64,000 bases of DNA from Pseudobdellovibrionaceae bacterium. GTDB lineage: Bacteria; Bdellovibrionota; Bdellovibrionia; Bdellovibrionales; UBA1609. The translations under genes and the position numbers were made by a program. Below the pieces are notes generated by a model that made no database searches, was not told the origin of the DNA, and saw only the letters and a list, made by a program, of their open reading frames with translations. Below are positions 35,530 to 46,010 of this stretch, piece after piece. Location: positions 372,001 through 436,000 of the forward strand of contig JAMLIO010000001.1 of the NCBI GenBank assembly GCA_023954155.1. Direction: 5' to 3'. How positions within the stretch are numbered: the stretch's first letter is position 1; each line of letters opens with the position of its first letter.

Positions 35530-36129
35530 ATGGCATTGATTCCTGTTGTAATTGAACAAACACCACGAGGCGAACGCAGCTACGACATTTACTCACGACT
35601 ATTAAAAGACAGGATCATTATGCTTGGGTCAGTGGTTACAGACGACTTGGCAAATAGCATTATTTCTCAGTTGTTTTTCCTAGAGATGGAAAACCCAGAT
35701 CAAGACATTCACATGTACATTAACTCTCCAGGAGGCAGTGTGACTGCGGGGTTGGCGATTTATGACATCATGCAGTTTGTTCGTTGTGATGTAAGAACTT
35801 ATTGCCTAGGACAGGCTGCCAGTATGGGGTCTTTGCTTTTAACTGCGGGAACCAAAGGCAAAAGATATATGCTTCCAAATGCAAGGGTAATGATACACCA
35901 GCCGTTGATTTCAGGAGGGCTGTCAGGTCAAGCCAGTGATATTGAGATTCATGCTAAAGAAATGATCTATATGAAAAAACGTCTAACTGAAATTTATCAG
36001 ACTCACACTGGCCGTAACTACGATGAGTTAGAAAAGGCAATGGACAGAGATAAATTTATGAACGCTGAAGAGTCAAAATCTTTTGGCATTATTGATGAAG
36101 TGGTTACTTTTAGAAAGAAGATTGATTAA
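35530..36129 (+). CDS. clpP: ATP-dependent Clp protease proteolytic subunit
   Basis: The proteolytic chamber of ClpXP/ClpAP. The catalytic triad is Ser98 (GQAASMGS), His123 (RVMIHQP) and Asp172; the N-terminus [22 protein letters not shown] is typical. 199 residues, normal length. AAGGACG nine bases before the ATG. Followed by clpX 101 bases downstream and then lon, the classic clpP-clpX-lon order. Confidence 0.97.
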   Translation: MALIPVVIEQTPRGERSYDIYSRLLKDRIIMLGSVVTDDLANSIISQLFFLEMENPDQDIHMYINSPGGSVTAGLAIYDIMQFVRCDVRTYCLGQAASMGSLLLTAGTKGKRYMLPNARVMIHQPLISGGLSGQASDIEIHAKEMIYMKKRLTEIYQTHTGRNYDELEKAMDRDKFMNAEESKSFGIIDEVVTFRKKID

Positions 36130-36230
36130 AGACAGCCGCTGAGTTGGATAAAGTGTAGTGATAATTTTTTGTGTTTAATAAGTTGAATTTAGAAACAGAT
36201 TGATGAGCTTAAAATTGAGGAACGTAGAGA

Positions 36231-37559
36231 ATGAGTCAGAAAGAAAAAAGTGCATTAAGTTGTAGTTTTTGTGGAAAAAGCCAGAGAGAAGTGAAAAAAC
36301 TTATCGCAGGGCCAGGTGTATACATTTGTGATGAGTGTATTGATTTGTGCAATGACATCATTGTGGAGGAGCAAGACAAAGAGGATCGCTCAAGTTCTCT
36401 TTTGAATGTGCCAAAACCTCAAGAGTTATACGATGCCATGGGCGAGTATGTTATTGGTCAAGAGCGCGCCAGAAAGACATTGGCTGTTGCGGTTCATAAC
36501 CATTACAAACGAGTGAACTCTGTTTTGAGTGGTAAAAAAGAAGAAATAGAAATTGCAAAGAGTAACGTTTTGCTTATTGGTCCTACTGGGTCAGGTAAAA
36601 CATTGTTAGCGCAAACCATTGCTAAAATTTTAAACGTTCCATTTGCTATGGCAGATGCCACGTCTTTAACCGAAGCGGGGTATGTGGGTGAGGACGTAGA
36701 AAATGTAATCTTAAATCTATTGCAAGCCGCAGACTATGATGTCGAGCGCGCTCAACGTGGAGTGATCTATATTGATGAGATTGATAAGATCACTCGCAAA
36801 TCTGAAAACCCATCAATCACTCGCGATGTGAGTGGTGAGGGTGTACAGCAAGCCTTGCTTAAAATTCTTGAAGGCACAGTGGCCAATCTGCCCCCCAAAG
36901 GTGGGCGTAAGCATCCACAGCAAGAGTTTATCCAAGTCGACACGACGAACATCCTGTTTATTGTTGGGGGAGCGTTTGTGGGCTTAGACCGCATCATCGA
37001 AAGCAGAATGTCTAATAAAGCTTTAGGTATTGCAGCTGATATTCAATCTAAAGAAGAAAAAGAAAAGCTGCGTGATACAGTATTAAGCAAAGTTGAACCT
37101 GAAGATTTATCGCGTTTTGGGCTTATTCCAGAGTTTATTGGCCGATTGCCTTCAATTGCGACATTAGACACCCTTGACGAGGCCGCTTTAATTAACATCT
37201 TAACAGCACCTAGAAATGCTCTTTCTAAGCAGTATAAAAAATTGTTTGAGTATGAAGATATTGACCTACAATTTACAGATGCTGCACTAAGGGCTGTGGC
37301 TAAAAAGGCTATAAAACGCAAGACAGGAGCCAGAGGCCTAAGAGGTGTGCTTGAAGAAGCAATGCTCGACTTGATGTTCGAAATTCCTAGCAAGTCGAAC
37401 ATAAAAACTGTTATAATTGATGAAGGCGTTATCGAAAACGGTGCCGCTCCTGAGCTAGTCTATAAAACGAAGAGTTCAAAAGAAGTTGCAGCTGAAAAAG
37501 AAAATGCCAATAAAAAATCTGAAGAGGGGACAGGCAATAAATCTGCCGAAAGCGCGTAG
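36231..37559 (+). CDS. clpX: ATP-dependent Clp protease ATP-binding subunit ClpX
   Basis: AAA+ unfoldase that feeds substrates to ClpP. The N-terminal zinc domain uses C11, C14, C33 and C36; Walker A GPTGSGKT is at 117-124; Walker [11 protein letters not shown] follows; [10 protein letters not shown] contains the ClpP-binding IGF-type loop variant and sensor region. 442 residues, with a charged Lys/Glu tail. GAGG before the ATG. Confidence 0.97.
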   Translation: MSQKEKSALSCSFCGKSQREVKKLIAGPGVYICDECIDLCNDIIVEEQDKEDRSSSLLNVPKPQELYDAMGEYVIGQERARKTLAVAVHNHYKRVNSVLSGKKEEIEIAKSNVLLIGPTGSGKTLLAQTIAKILNVPFAMADATSLTEAGYVGEDVENVILNLLQAADYDVERAQRGVIYIDEIDKITRKSENPSITRDVSGEGVQQALLKILEGTVANLPPKGGRKHPQQEFIQVDTTNILFIVGGAFVGLDRIIESRMSNKALGIAADIQSKEEKEKLRDTVLSKVEPEDLSRFGLIPEFIGRLPSIATLDTLDEAALINILTAPRNALSKQYKKLFEYEDIDLQFTDAALRAVAKKAIKRKTGARGLRGVLEEAMLDLMFEIPSKSNIKTVIIDEGVIENGAAPELVYKTKSSKEVAAEKENANKKSEEGTGNKSAESA

Positions 37560-37571
37560 TCACTGACCCTT

Positions 37572-37603
37572 TCCCCCTTTGGTAAACTACAAAAGGGGGA
37601 TCT
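37572..37603 (+). promoter_or_regulatory. Hairpin covering the lon ribosome-binding site
   Basis: A 9-bp stem, TCCCCCTTT (37572-37580) with AAAGGGGGA (37592-37600), loop GGTAAACTACA. The 3' arm is the lon Shine-Dalgarno itself (GGGGGA, three bases before the ATG at 37604). No T-run follows, so it does not look like a terminator. Confidence 0.65.
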
Positions 37604-40048
37604 ATGGCTCAAAATAAAAAAATGACTTTACCACTCTTGCCGCTGAGAGACTTAATTGTCTTTCCGCACATGATGATGCCCCTTTTTGTTGGTCGTGAAA
37701 AAAGTATCAATGCACTTGAAGATGCCATGGCAAATCAAGTGGACATTGTTCTGGCGGCACAAAAAGATGCAAAAACCAATAACCCTGGTGCTGATGACAT
37801 TTTTGATATCGGTACAATGGGAACCATTATCCAGTTGTTGCGTTTACCTGATGGTACGGTGAAGGTTCTTGTAGAAGGTAAGAAACGTGTAAAGATCAAT
37901 AGCTTTATTGATGACGGGGACAAGTGTTTCCGAGTGGAAGTGGAAGTCTTAGAAGAAAAGATCAACAGTGAAGTGGAAGCCCAAGCGTTGATCCGCTCTG
38001 TAAAAACCACTTTTGAAAACTACGTTAAACTTAACAAAAGAATCCCACCTGAGATTTTAATGAGAGTGGCCGCCATTGAAAGCGCTAGTGAATTAGCAGA
38101 TATTATTGTGGCTCAGCTGAATTTAAAAATTGAAGACAAACAAAAACTTCTGGAGATGGATGATCCTACGAAGAGATTAGAAGAGCTTTTGGGCATGATG
38201 TCTGGAGAGATCGAAATCTTAGAGGTGGAAAAGAAGATCAGAAATCGTGTGAAGCAACAGATGGAACGCTCTCAAAAAGAGTACTATCTGAATGAACAGA
38301 TGCAGGCTATCCAAAAAGAGCTAGGCGATAAAGATGATTTCCAAGCCGAGATCGAAGAGCTTTACGAAAAATCAAAAACCAAAAAGATGAGTAAAGAGGC
38401 TCGAGAAAAGATAGAAAAAGAAATTAAAAAATTAAAAATGATGTCTCCTATGAGCGCAGAAGCCGCAGTAGTGCGAAACTACATCGACTGGGTTTTGAAT
38501 TTGCCATGGCAAAACTACGCCACAGAAACCTTAGACATCAATAAAGCCAAAGAAGTTTTAGACGATGATCACTGGGGACTGGAAAAAGTAAAAGAAAGAA
38601 TTTTAGAGTACTTAGCGGTACAAACTCTCACCTCGGGTCAAGCGGGCCCTATCTTGTGTCTGGTGGGTCCTCCAGGGGTAGGTAAAACCTCTTTAGGTAA
38701 AAGTATTGCTGAGTCTTTGAATCGTGAGTTTGCCCGAATCTCTTTGGGTGGTGTGCGTGATGAGGCAGAAATCCGTGGTCACAGAAGAACTTATGTGGGG
38801 GCAATGCCTGGAAAGATCATTCAATCTATTAGAAAGTGTGAAACAGGTAACCCTGTGATTCTTTTAGATGAGATTGATAAGATGAGCATGGACTTCCGTG
38901 GGGATCCGTCGGCAGCTCTGTTAGAAGTTTTAGACCCAGAACAGAACGTGACCTTTCAAGATCACTATCTTGAACTGGATTATGATTTATCAAAAACTAT
39001 GTTCATTGCTACGGCAAACTCTCTACATCCTATTCCGCGTCCATTGTTAGATCGTATGGAAGTGATCCAGCTTGAAGGTTATATCGAAAGAGAAAAAGTA
39101 GAGATTGCCAAAAAATATCTATTTCCAAAACAGATCGAAAGACATGGTTTGGGGGATTATGGCATAGTGGTGCAAGAGGCCGCTATCACTTACTTAGTTC
39201 GCAATTACACTCGCGAGGCAGGGGTGAGAAACCTCGAGCGTCAGGCCGCAACTTTATGTCGTAAGTTAGCTAAAGAAATTGTGAAAGAAGAGTTAGAAGA
39301 AAAACGCGCCAATAAAAAGTCTTCAACCAAAAAGGTTTCACGCAAGATCACACCTAAAAAGGTTCAAGAGCTATTAGGTGCGCCACGCTTTAAGCACGGT
39401 AAGATCGAAAAAGAAAACGAAATTGGCCTTACCAACGGACTAGCTTGGACAGAAGTGGGTGGTGATCTGTTGGTGGTTGAAGTTTCAGTTGTTCCTGGAA
39501 GAGGGAAGTTCACAATCACGGGACAACTTGGTGATGTGATGAAAGAGTCTTGTGTAGCGGCATTAAGTTACGTGCGTTCGAGAGGACCACTGTTTGAGCT
39601 AGACAAAGAGTATTACTTTAACCAAGACGTGCACATCCACGTGCCAGAGGGTGCTATTCCTAAGGATGGTCCTTCCGCAGGGATTGCGATCACAACAAGT
39701 ATTGTGTCAGCGATGTTAAGAATTCCTGTGAAAAGAACGGTAGCGATGACAGGTGAGGTGACCTTACGAGGAAGAGTGCTTGCCATTGGCGGGTTAAAGG
39801 AAAAAATCCTAGCAGCTCATCGTGGTGGCATTAAGACGGTGATCATTCCAAAAGAAAACGAAAAGGATTTGAATGATATTCCTTCAGAGGTCTTAAAGGA
39901 ACTTAAAGTGGTTCTTGTGGATCATGTGGATCAAGTTTTAGTGAACGCTCTTGATATTAAAAATGCCAAAGAGATCTTTAAGCAAAGAGCAGAAAGATCC
40001 TTGGGGATTAAGGCTCAATACACGGGGCATTCACTTCAAACGCACTAA
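37604..40048 (+). CDS. lon: ATP-dependent protease Lon
   Basis: An 814-residue AAA+ serine protease: N-terminal substrate domain ([23 protein letters not shown]), Walker [10 protein letters not shown], Walker [11 protein letters not shown], and protease domain with catalytic Ser691 ([10 protein letters not shown]) and Lys734 ([14 protein letters not shown]). It has an extra Lys-rich insert ([17 protein letters not shown]) between AAA and protease domains. The ribosome-binding site lies in a strong hairpin, so translation may be regulated. Confidence 0.97.
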   Translation: MAQNKKMTLPLLPLRDLIVFPHMMMPLFVGREKSINALEDAMANQVDIVLAAQKDAKTNNPGADDIFDIGTMGTIIQLLRLPDGTVKVLVEGKKRVKINSFIDDGDKCFRVEVEVLEEKINSEVEAQALIRSVKTTFENYVKLNKRIPPEILMRVAAIESASELADIIVAQLNLKIEDKQKLLEMDDPTKRLEELLGMMSGEIEILEVEKKIRNRVKQQMERSQKEYYLNEQMQAIQKELGDKDDFQAEIEELYEKSKTKKMSKEAREKIEKEIKKLKMMSPMSAEAAVVRNYIDWVLNLPWQNYATETLDINKAKEVLDDDHWGLEKVKERILEYLAVQTLTSGQAGPILCLVGPPGVGKTSLGKSIAESLNREFARISLGGVRDEAEIRGHRRTYVGAMPGKIIQSIRKCETGNPVILLDEIDKMSMDFRGDPSAALLEVLDPEQNVTFQDHYLELDYDLSKTMFIATANSLHPIPRPLLDRMEVIQLEGYIEREKVEIAKKYLFPKQIERHGLGDYGIVVQEAAITYLVRNYTREAGVRNLERQAATLCRKLAKEIVKEELEEKRANKKSSTKKVSRKITPKKVQELLGAPRFKHGKIEKENEIGLTNGLAWTEVGGDLLVVEVSVVPGRGKFTITGQLGDVMKESCVAALSYVRSRGPLFELDKEYYFNQDVHIHVPEGAIPKDGPSAGIAITTSIVSAMLRIPVKRTVAMTGEVTLRGRVLAIGGLKEKILAAHRGGIKTVIIPKENEKDLNDIPSEVLKELKVVLVDHVDQVLVNALDIKNAKEIFKQRAERSLGIKAQYTGHSLQTH

Positions 40049-40068
40049 ACTATAAGGACGATATAGTG

Positions 40069-40485
40069 ATGAAAAGGATTTTATTACTACTTGTGGCCCT
40101 CGGTATCGCGGGCTGTGATACCGAAGGTGAGATCATTCAAGGCAGAACCTTATCCTCTGTGGCTCCTCATTCAGGAGCTGCAGGAGGGAATTCGCCTGTG
40201 ATAGGGGGAGTGTATTATGACAGCGTGGATGGGCTGACCATCTCCCACCCTGGCAACGAAGGAGATGTCCTTGTGTTGAGTGCTGATATGGAGCCCGTGT
40301 GGACCAACGCTTCCGCCGTAGGCCTTCCTTTTAGGACGACGGCAGCCCAACAGAACGGCATGACCATAAATGCCATTAAGGACCTGACCGAAAAAAATCA
40401 ACGCTTAGAAAAAAAGCTATCAGAGTTAGAGGCTCGATTAGAAAAACTGCTTAAAAATCAGCAGGTTCAGATCGAAAACGAATAA
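40069..40485 (+). CDS. Small lipoprotein with C-terminal coiled coil
   Basis: A 138-residue lipoprotein with lipobox GIAGC. A Gly/Ser/Pro-rich head (~20-50) is followed by GDVLVLSADMEPVWTN, a beta-type segment like those of trimeric surface fibres, and a C-terminal coiled coil (~100-138; KNQRLEKKLSELEARLEKLL) that probably oligomerises. The ATG at 40069 is preferred, with a GTG three bases earlier also possible; AAGGA lies upstream. It sits 20 bases after lon on the same strand. Function unknown. Confidence 0.72.
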   Translation: MKRILLLLVALGIAGCDTEGEIIQGRTLSSVAPHSGAAGGNSPVIGGVYYDSVDGLTISHPGNEGDVLVLSADMEPVWTNASAVGLPFRTTAAQQNGMTINAIKDLTEKNQRLEKKLSELEARLEKLLKNQQVQIENE

Positions 40486-40631
40486 GATAAGATCTGAGTG
40501 CGCCATAAAAATGACTTATGGTGTATAAAACAGCTATTTAATGGACTAATTTCAGAGAATTTAAGATAACTCTACGCTAAGAGGGTGTGTGCTGGGGACG
40601 GGTGGCATGCCTTTTTGGGGGAGGGTGAGGA

Positions 40632-41735
40632 ATGTTCAGCCAGGTTGAAATAGCTGAAACCTTTTATGAACTGGGCTGTCTATACTGTGACAAGGGTGAC
40701 CTTGAGAAGGCAGAGCCAAAGTTCAGACAAGCAGCAGATGTCTATTTAAAGTTAAATCATTTTAAAGAGTACTTAAATTGCCAAAACAAGCTCCTTCGCG
40801 TGCTTGTAGAAATGGGACGTTTTAAGGAAGTAGAAATACTTTCGAATCAAATCAAATATAATGTTGAAACATTTGAGATCGAACCATCAGCAAAATTACT
40901 TTACACACAAGCTGTTTTTGCGTTCATGTCCATGGACCTAGAAACGGCAGACAAAAAATTCGACGAGTCACTCAAGAAGGCACTCGAAGAAGACAGTAAG
41001 GAGGATGTGTGTAATGCGCTGTTTGGACAAGCTAGAGTCTACAAAGCTAAAAAACTAGACGATTTAGTAGAAAAGAAATTAAAAAATCTAGAGGTCTTTT
41101 TAGACGTGATAGAGATTTCTGATGTCAAAGCTGCTACCAAACTATTTCAAGCAGACATCGAGATAGGTAAGGGTAACTATTCTAAGGCGCTCGATTTGGC
41201 ATGGGAATGTCACGATGTGCTTAAAACAAATCCCAATCAGTTTTATCGCGCAAATTTATTCACTTGCTTTGCGACCTGCTATTTTTATTTAGGTAATGTA
41301 GATCTTGCGGCTCACCATATTCAATTAGCAAAAAGCTCGATTCATCCAGAGATGCACGTGAACAGTGCAAAGATGATCGAAATTGCTGAGAGACTCATGA
41401 TTGGGCAACAACCAGAGTTTGATATTATTCTAGACAAAGATAACCACTCGGTCAGAGAAAAGAGTAAAGGATTGGTTGAGTTTAACAATCAATTTATTGT
41501 TTTAGAGATGTTGAAATTATTCGTTAAGAACCCAGGTAAGTCATTTTCCAAAGAAGATTTAGCGGAGTTCGTGTGGCAACAGGAGTACGACCCTCGTGTT
41601 CATGACAATAAAATATATGTAACGATCAAACGATTACGTCAGTTGATTGAACCTGAGGTCAATCAACCGAAATATATTTTTAGAAGTCGTAAGGGTTATT
41701 ACTTAGATAAAGCAACTAAGGTTTGTATCAATTAA
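40632..41735 (+). CDS. TPR protein with C-terminal winged-helix DNA-binding domain
   Basis: A 367-residue probable transcription regulator. Residues ~5-260 are tetratricopeptide-type helical repeats (ETFYELGCLYCDKGDLEKAEPKF, and YFYLGNVDLAAHHI later). Residues ~284-362 form an OmpR/PhoB-type winged helix (SFSKEDLAEFVW, VHDNKIYVTIKRLRQLIEP, FRSRKGYYL). No receiver domain is present. SARP-type regulators have the DNA-binding domain first; here it is last. The next gene, for a secreted protein, starts 16 bases later and may be co-transcribed. Confidence 0.8.
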   Translation: MFSQVEIAETFYELGCLYCDKGDLEKAEPKFRQAADVYLKLNHFKEYLNCQNKLLRVLVEMGRFKEVEILSNQIKYNVETFEIEPSAKLLYTQAVFAFMSMDLETADKKFDESLKKALEEDSKEDVCNALFGQARVYKAKKLDDLVEKKLKNLEVFLDVIEISDVKAATKLFQADIEIGKGNYSKALDLAWECHDVLKTNPNQFYRANLFTCFATCYFYLGNVDLAAHHIQLAKSSIHPEMHVNSAKMIEIAERLMIGQQPEFDIILDKDNHSVREKSKGLVEFNNQFIVLEMLKLFVKNPGKSFSKEDLAEFVWQQEYDPRVHDNKIYVTIKRLRQLIEPEVNQPKYIFRSRKGYYLDKATKVCIN

Positions 41736-41751
41736 AGTGGGGACGATTAAG

Positions 41752-42369
41752 ATGAGATTAAGCAAATTAGTTAAAAAAGCAGTAGTATCTTTGCTGATAG
41801 TTCATGTATTTGCGACAGTAAGTTACGCTAACCTATCCTGTGTCGTAAACGGCGACTTTGTGCCATTCCCATGGTCAGATCAAACCGTCACTCAAGTGCT
41901 GGGACACCAATGGCCGCTTTTGGATACCAACAATCAGGTAGAGTCTAAGATCGCTATTCAGCAACTTGAGGTGTATTTCACAAGGCTCCCTATCTTTGTG
42001 GTCAGAGAGTATTCTTTAGACAACCGCCTGATCAGCTTGGGTACAGGCTGGCAAGATGGTGACAGTAAGGATTCGATGGCGTTTAGAATGTACAATTATA
42101 GTATGCCGAGTTCAAAAACCTATGATTTTATGACGGTAAGATTTGGTAACTGGATTCCAAAAGCTGAAGCCGTTCATCCTGAAACCACGCCTCCGTACTT
42201 GTTGCCGTTAGATGAATTTGTGTTCCCGCATTATGTTTATACTGGATTCTGTCCCGCGTTTTCTCATGCTGAAAAGCGAGAGTTATTTGGTTTAGTTATT
42301 GAGAAAGATTCTACATGGAATGCTGAAAGAAAGGACATTTACTTCTCCTTTGACCCTATTCGTAACTAG
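41752..42369 (+). CDS. Secreted protein of unknown function
   Basis: A 205-residue protein with a Sec signal peptide (~1-26, ending SYA) and a mature beta-rich domain with two cysteines (NLSCVV and GFCPAF). I recognise no family. The ATG at 41752 follows GGGGA; the GTG at 41737 is unlikely because the signal peptide begins at 41752. It follows the TPR-winged-helix regulator directly. Confidence 0.65.
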   Translation: MRLSKLVKKAVVSLLIVHVFATVSYANLSCVVNGDFVPFPWSDQTVTQVLGHQWPLLDTNNQVESKIAIQQLEVYFTRLPIFVVREYSLDNRLISLGTGWQDGDSKDSMAFRMYNYSMPSSKTYDFMTVRFGNWIPKAEAVHPETTPPYLLPLDEFVFPHYVYTGFCPAFSHAEKRELFGLVIEKDSTWNAERKDIYFSFDPIRN

Positions 42370-42375
42370 TAGGCG

Positions 42376-42396
42376 AGGCAGTCTAACTGCCTTGTT
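42376..42396 (+). terminator. Possible weak terminator
   Basis: AGGCAGT-CTA-ACTGCCT is a perfect 7-bp stem with a 3-base loop just after the preceding stop, but only a short, broken T-run (TGTT) follows. Confidence 0.35.
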
Positions 42397-42490
42397 ACAA
42401 ATAAGCCCGTCTAGAGCGCATTTTTTTCTCGACAAAGCCTTTTTGATCTAATACAAACAGGCTCTACAGCAGGGAATTTAACCCTATTTT

Positions 42491-42566
42491 AGGAGGTTAG
42501 CTCAGTTGGTAGAGCGCCACCCTTACAAGGTGGATGTCATCGGTTCGAACCCGGTACCTCCTACCA
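42491..42566 (+). tRNA. tRNA-Val (TAC)
   Basis: A 76-base cloverleaf with encoded CCA. The acceptor arms AGGAGGT and ACCTCCT pair fully, the T-loop is GTTCGAAC, and the anticodon loop CTTACAA (42522-42528) carries TAC at 42524-42526, decoding valine. Confidence 0.97.
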
Positions 42567-42581
42567 CTTCTTTTTTGTCTT

Positions 42582-43214
42582 ATGGAAAGCTTTCACGATC
42601 TCTCAAAAATAAAAATCAGTGCAAGAAATCAAGAATGGGAACAAAAGTTTTTAGATGCCTTTGTGGCATCCGAGGTTTTGGTCACTTCTGAGGATGTCCA
42701 AGTGGGCCCCGATGGTTGGCCTTACCTGTATCTGAATACAGATTTAGAATCAGGCTCAGGAATGCGAGATAAGGCTTTAAACGTGGTTCAGTGGGCCTAC
42801 CAGCATGGAGTGGGTTTGGTGATTAACCCCCAAAAAGAAAAGCCAGATTATGTCTTTAATTTTGGTATGCTGTGGAGCTATGCCCATCGCAGTGTCTTTG
42901 TTTCGCTTTTTGACGACGTTTATGATGAGAATGCGCAAGTTTATATTGCTAAAGTGACAGATGATATCATTCCTAATCATGCACAGAACATCCTCAAGGA
43001 ATATATTCGTTCTGCGGGAGTGGAAAACCCTAGAGCAGCTCTGATCACTAGAAATAAAGTGAATTATGAATTGGCATTTGGGATAGAGTCTTTAAATAAT
43101 CCCCCAAACCACGAGCACCAAGGCATTGCCAAGGGCTTAAGTTGGTTTATGCCCACAGATATGCCTATCGTTTTATTGTATGAAAAAAAGTTCCAAGAAT
43201 TATACCCGTTTTAG
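42582..43214 (+). CDS. Hypothetical cytosolic protein next to tRNA-Val
   Basis: A 210-residue soluble alpha/beta protein with no signal peptide. Recognisable runs include GPDGWPYLYLN, GVGLVINPQKEKPDYVF and a C-terminal GLSWFMPTDMPIVLLYE; I know no family for it. The start at 42582 is the first ATG after the tRNA; the open frame extends into the tRNA, which is not credible. No Shine-Dalgarno precedes 42582, so translation initiation is unusual or transcription begins close to the ATG. Confidence 0.65.
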   Translation: MESFHDLSKIKISARNQEWEQKFLDAFVASEVLVTSEDVQVGPDGWPYLYLNTDLESGSGMRDKALNVVQWAYQHGVGLVINPQKEKPDYVFNFGMLWSYAHRSVFVSLFDDVYDENAQVYIAKVTDDIIPNHAQNILKEYIRSAGVENPRAALITRNKVNYELAFGIESLNNPPNHEHQGIAKGLSWFMPTDMPIVLLYEKKFQELYPF

Positions 43215-43336
43215 TAGACATCTTAAATTTTTAAAGTTGCAAAAAAAGGGTTCTTTGTTGGCGTTGCTATAGATACCCCTTTTAGGGTGTCCATTATCTA
43301 CCATTTCGAATTAGAAGTTTGGTTATATAAAAGGTT

Positions 43337-43717
43337 TTATTCTAGTTCGCCTGGGTAGGGCAAAAGCTCGCGTAGACACTCGCGCCAGTACTCTGGTGTG
43401 CTGTCAGAAAAGCTGATTCCGACTTCAAAAATTCCTTTTCCAAGGTGCTTGGTTCGAGAGACAGTGCCTTCAAGGTCAATAGACATTTGGGGCAAAAAGA
43501 GAGCCACTTGCTCCCCTAATAGATCATCAATACATAAGGAAGTGCGAAGCTCTTCAGATCTGATGTCGTCGCGGTGGAATACAATTAAGAAGCCACTAGA
43601 AGAGGTGTCGATAATATGGCCTCTGGTAGCAATGATTTCAGGGTTTCTGAGGTTGGTCAGTTCGCTGAAACTGACTGCATCTACAACTTTTCTTTCAGAA
43701 TTGCGACGATTTGCCAT
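43337..43717 (-). CDS. PilZ domain protein
   Basis: A 126-residue single-domain protein with the c-di-GMP-binding layout of PilZ: an Arg-rich start (RRNSERK) and, about 30 residues on, IDTSSSGFLI (D-x-S-x-x-G). The remaining strands end in GIFEVGISFSD, also PilZ-like. It probably acts as a c-di-GMP receptor; partner unknown. AAGGA eight bases before the ATG. Confidence 0.8.
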   Translation of the reverse strand: MANRRNSERKVVDAVSFSELTNLRNPEIIATRGHIIDTSSSGFLIVFHRDDIRSEELRTSLCIDDLLGEQVALFLPQMSIDLEGTVSRTKHLGKGIFEVGISFSDSTPEYWRECLRELLPYPGELE

Positions 43718-43871
43718 GCTATTGATCCTTTTAAAATTCTGTTATCTTAGCCCTTATCGTCACCTGTACTAAAGTTTTAAAAGTAAAAATAGATTTCTTC
43801 GCTGCGTATGTACCAAATTGATACGGATGGTATTAGACTGTTGTAGTTAAATAGCTAAAAGTAGGCGGAAA

Positions 43872-45263
43872 ATGGACGTATTTATAAACAGAACCTTGAA
43901 CTTGAAAAAAATTAAATTTATTGGCCTTGATATGGACCATACTCTGATCAGATACAATTCAGAGAAGTTTGAAGGTTTGGCCTATGAAAAGATGAAAGAG
44001 AAGCTGGTCTCCCTTTACAGTTACCCTCAAGAAATTTTGGATCTCAAATTTGACTTTAAATCAGTCATTCGTGGTCTGGTGATTGATAAAAATCGTGGAA
44101 ACCTACTTAAGGTTTCAAGATACGGAGCCGTCAGAGAAAGTTATCATGGTTTAAAACCAACGGCCTTTAAGGAATTAAAGAGACAGTTTGGGACGCAATT
44201 TATAGATTTGCGAGACAGTAATTACAATACGGTAGATACGACCTTTTCGATCTCTCATGCGTGTCTGTTTGCGCAACTTGTAGATTTAAAAGACAACCAA
44301 TATAAAAACGAAATCCCGAGTTACCCAGAGATAGCAGAAAATCTAGATACAGTTTTAGACCTCTCACACAGAGATGGCAGCATTAAAGAAGTGGTGGTGC
44401 AAAATTTAGATGAGTATGTGATCAAAGAACCTGAAGTCGTTAAAAATATTGAAAAGTATAAAAAGCACAACAAACATTTTTTTATTGTTACAAACTCAGA
44501 TTATAATTATACCAAAACTCTTTTAGACTATGCGATAAATCCGTTCATTTCAGATGGATCAAAATGGACGGACCTTTTTACATGGACGATCACTCTAGCT
44601 AATAAGCCTAGATTTTTTTATGATGCGGCCTCAATTCTTAAAATCAATTTAAAAGACGGAACAATGAGCAACTACTATGCTGGGGGACTGGAGCCAGGTG
44701 TTTATCAGGGGGGAAGTGCTAATCGTCTTTCAAACACATGGGGTGTGACAGGGGACGAGATCCTTTATATCGGGGACCATATCTACGGAGACATTTTGCG
44801 ATTAAAAAAAGATTGTGAATGGCGCACGGGTCTTGTCATTGAAGAGTTAAAAGAAGAAGTTGAACTGAATAAAAAAGCAAAAGGATTCTTGGAAGAGATT
44901 CAGGGATTGATGCAAGAAAAGACCAAACTAGAAAAAGAATTGGATTCTCTTGTGTGTAAAAAAATCGAGGATAATGTCAATATTGATGAGTCTAAGGCCG
45001 CGGCTCTTAAGGACCAAATTCGACATATTGACGATAAGCTATCGCCACTATTAAACAACCAAAAAAGTTTATACAACACTTACTGGGGTGAAGTGATGCG
45101 AGTAGGAATTGAAGAGAGCCAATTTGCCAACCAAATTGAAAGATTTGCTGACATTTACATGCCGAGTTTAAATGATCTGCTTAAAGAATCTGCTCGCAGC
45201 TATTTTCGATCTAGACGCCGTCAAATGGCTCATGATGTCTTGGACACGATTGCTGTAGAGTAG
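43872..45263 (+). CDS. HAD-superfamily 5'-nucleotidase (HAD-IG family)
   Basis: A 463-residue protein of the cytosolic 5'-nucleotidase family (PF05761 type). The nucleophile motif is GLDMDHTLI with Asp20 and Asp22; FFIVTNSDYNYT (motif II) and ILYIGDHIYGDILRLKK (motif IV) follow. A charged coiled-coil insert (~330-400) precedes the C-terminus. Related enzymes dephosphorylate IMP/GMP. The stop abuts the stop of the convergent gene with no base between. Confidence 0.88.
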   Translation: MDVFINRTLNLKKIKFIGLDMDHTLIRYNSEKFEGLAYEKMKEKLVSLYSYPQEILDLKFDFKSVIRGLVIDKNRGNLLKVSRYGAVRESYHGLKPTAFKELKRQFGTQFIDLRDSNYNTVDTTFSISHACLFAQLVDLKDNQYKNEIPSYPEIAENLDTVLDLSHRDGSIKEVVVQNLDEYVIKEPEVVKNIEKYKKHNKHFFIVTNSDYNYTKTLLDYAINPFISDGSKWTDLFTWTITLANKPRFFYDAASILKINLKDGTMSNYYAGGLEPGVYQGGSANRLSNTWGVTGDEILYIGDHIYGDILRLKKDCEWRTGLVIEELKEEVELNKKAKGFLEEIQGLMQEKTKLEKELDSLVCKKIEDNVNIDESKAAALKDQIRHIDDKLSPLLNNQKSLYNTYWGEVMRVGIEESQFANQIERFADIYMPSLNDLLKESARSYFRSRRRQMAHDVLDTIAVE

Positions 45264-46010
45264 TTATTTTATACTAATGACATCAATATAAATGCTGTCG
45301 GCACTTTTTTGGTAGGCAGTGAAAAGATGTGGAGCATTGGTCTTCTTAATGGCCTTGGTCAACGCTTTGGGATCATAAAATTCTTCGGGATGAATATCTG
45401 CAAGATCCATAAAATAATACACTTCAATAAATAAATTCAATGTTACCGAACTTTCATTTGCTTTTCTTGCCAAGCTTTCAGCCGCCTGTTCTGTGACTGG
45501 TGCTGTTGGGGTCTTGGTTGCTTTATCATTAGCGTGTGTTGTTGAGCTCTTGGCTATGTTCTCGGCTGCCAGCGTTGCCGAACTTTTGGTGGCAGTGGCT
45601 TGAGTTATGGGTGAGTGATTTAATTTAATGTGTAGAGTGTCGTCTGTGCGGTCTGTAGGGGTGCTGTGACTTTGAGAAGAGGCAGAGAGGGTGGCGCCTT
45701 CTAGTGCGGTGGCTGAAATCTGAGTGACTCTTTGTAGTGAATCTATAAAGGCTTTAGCATCGACATCAATTTTAGAAGCTCCGTGAATGACAATCTCGTT
45801 GTAAGTATTCTTAAGTAAAGGGTATTGGCGTTTATTGATGCTATCAATAATCTCTTCATAGTGGTCCACAGGGCTCCATCGGATCAATTTAATGGCCTGT
45901 GGGCGTGCGGTTTTAAAAATAAAAACGGCAAATAGGGTTCCGACAAGGGCGGCGAAAATAAGAATCAGGTGAAAAAAGTCGAATTTAGTTTTCTTTATTA
46001 GGGCTTTCAT
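45264..46010 (-). CDS. Membrane protein with Ala/Thr/Ser-rich linker
   Basis: A 248-residue protein with one N-terminal helix (~13-32) and a small domain to ~105, then a low-complexity Ala/Thr/Ser/Lys region (~105-190) and a C-terminal domain (~190-248; NLFIEVYYFMDLADIHPEEFYD). No family recognised. It overlaps the preceding lipoprotein gene by 26 bases, so the two probably act together in the envelope. Confidence 0.65.
   Translation of the reverse strand: MKALIKKTKFDFFHLILIFAALVGTLFAVFIFKTARPQAIKLIRWSPVDHYEEIIDSINKRQYPLLKNTYNEIVIHGASKIDVDAKAFIDSLQRVTQISATALEGATLSASSQSHSTPTDRTDDTLHIKLNHSPITQATATKSSATLAAENIAKSSTTHANDKATKTPTAPVTEQAAESLARKANESSVTLNLFIEVYYFMDLADIHPEEFYDPKALTKAIKKTNAPHLFTAYQKSADSIYIDVISIK

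Noticed and set aside
42506-42691. Open frames beginning within tRNA-Val
   Set aside because: The tRNA is complete and well paired; the credible protein start is the ATG at 42582 after it.
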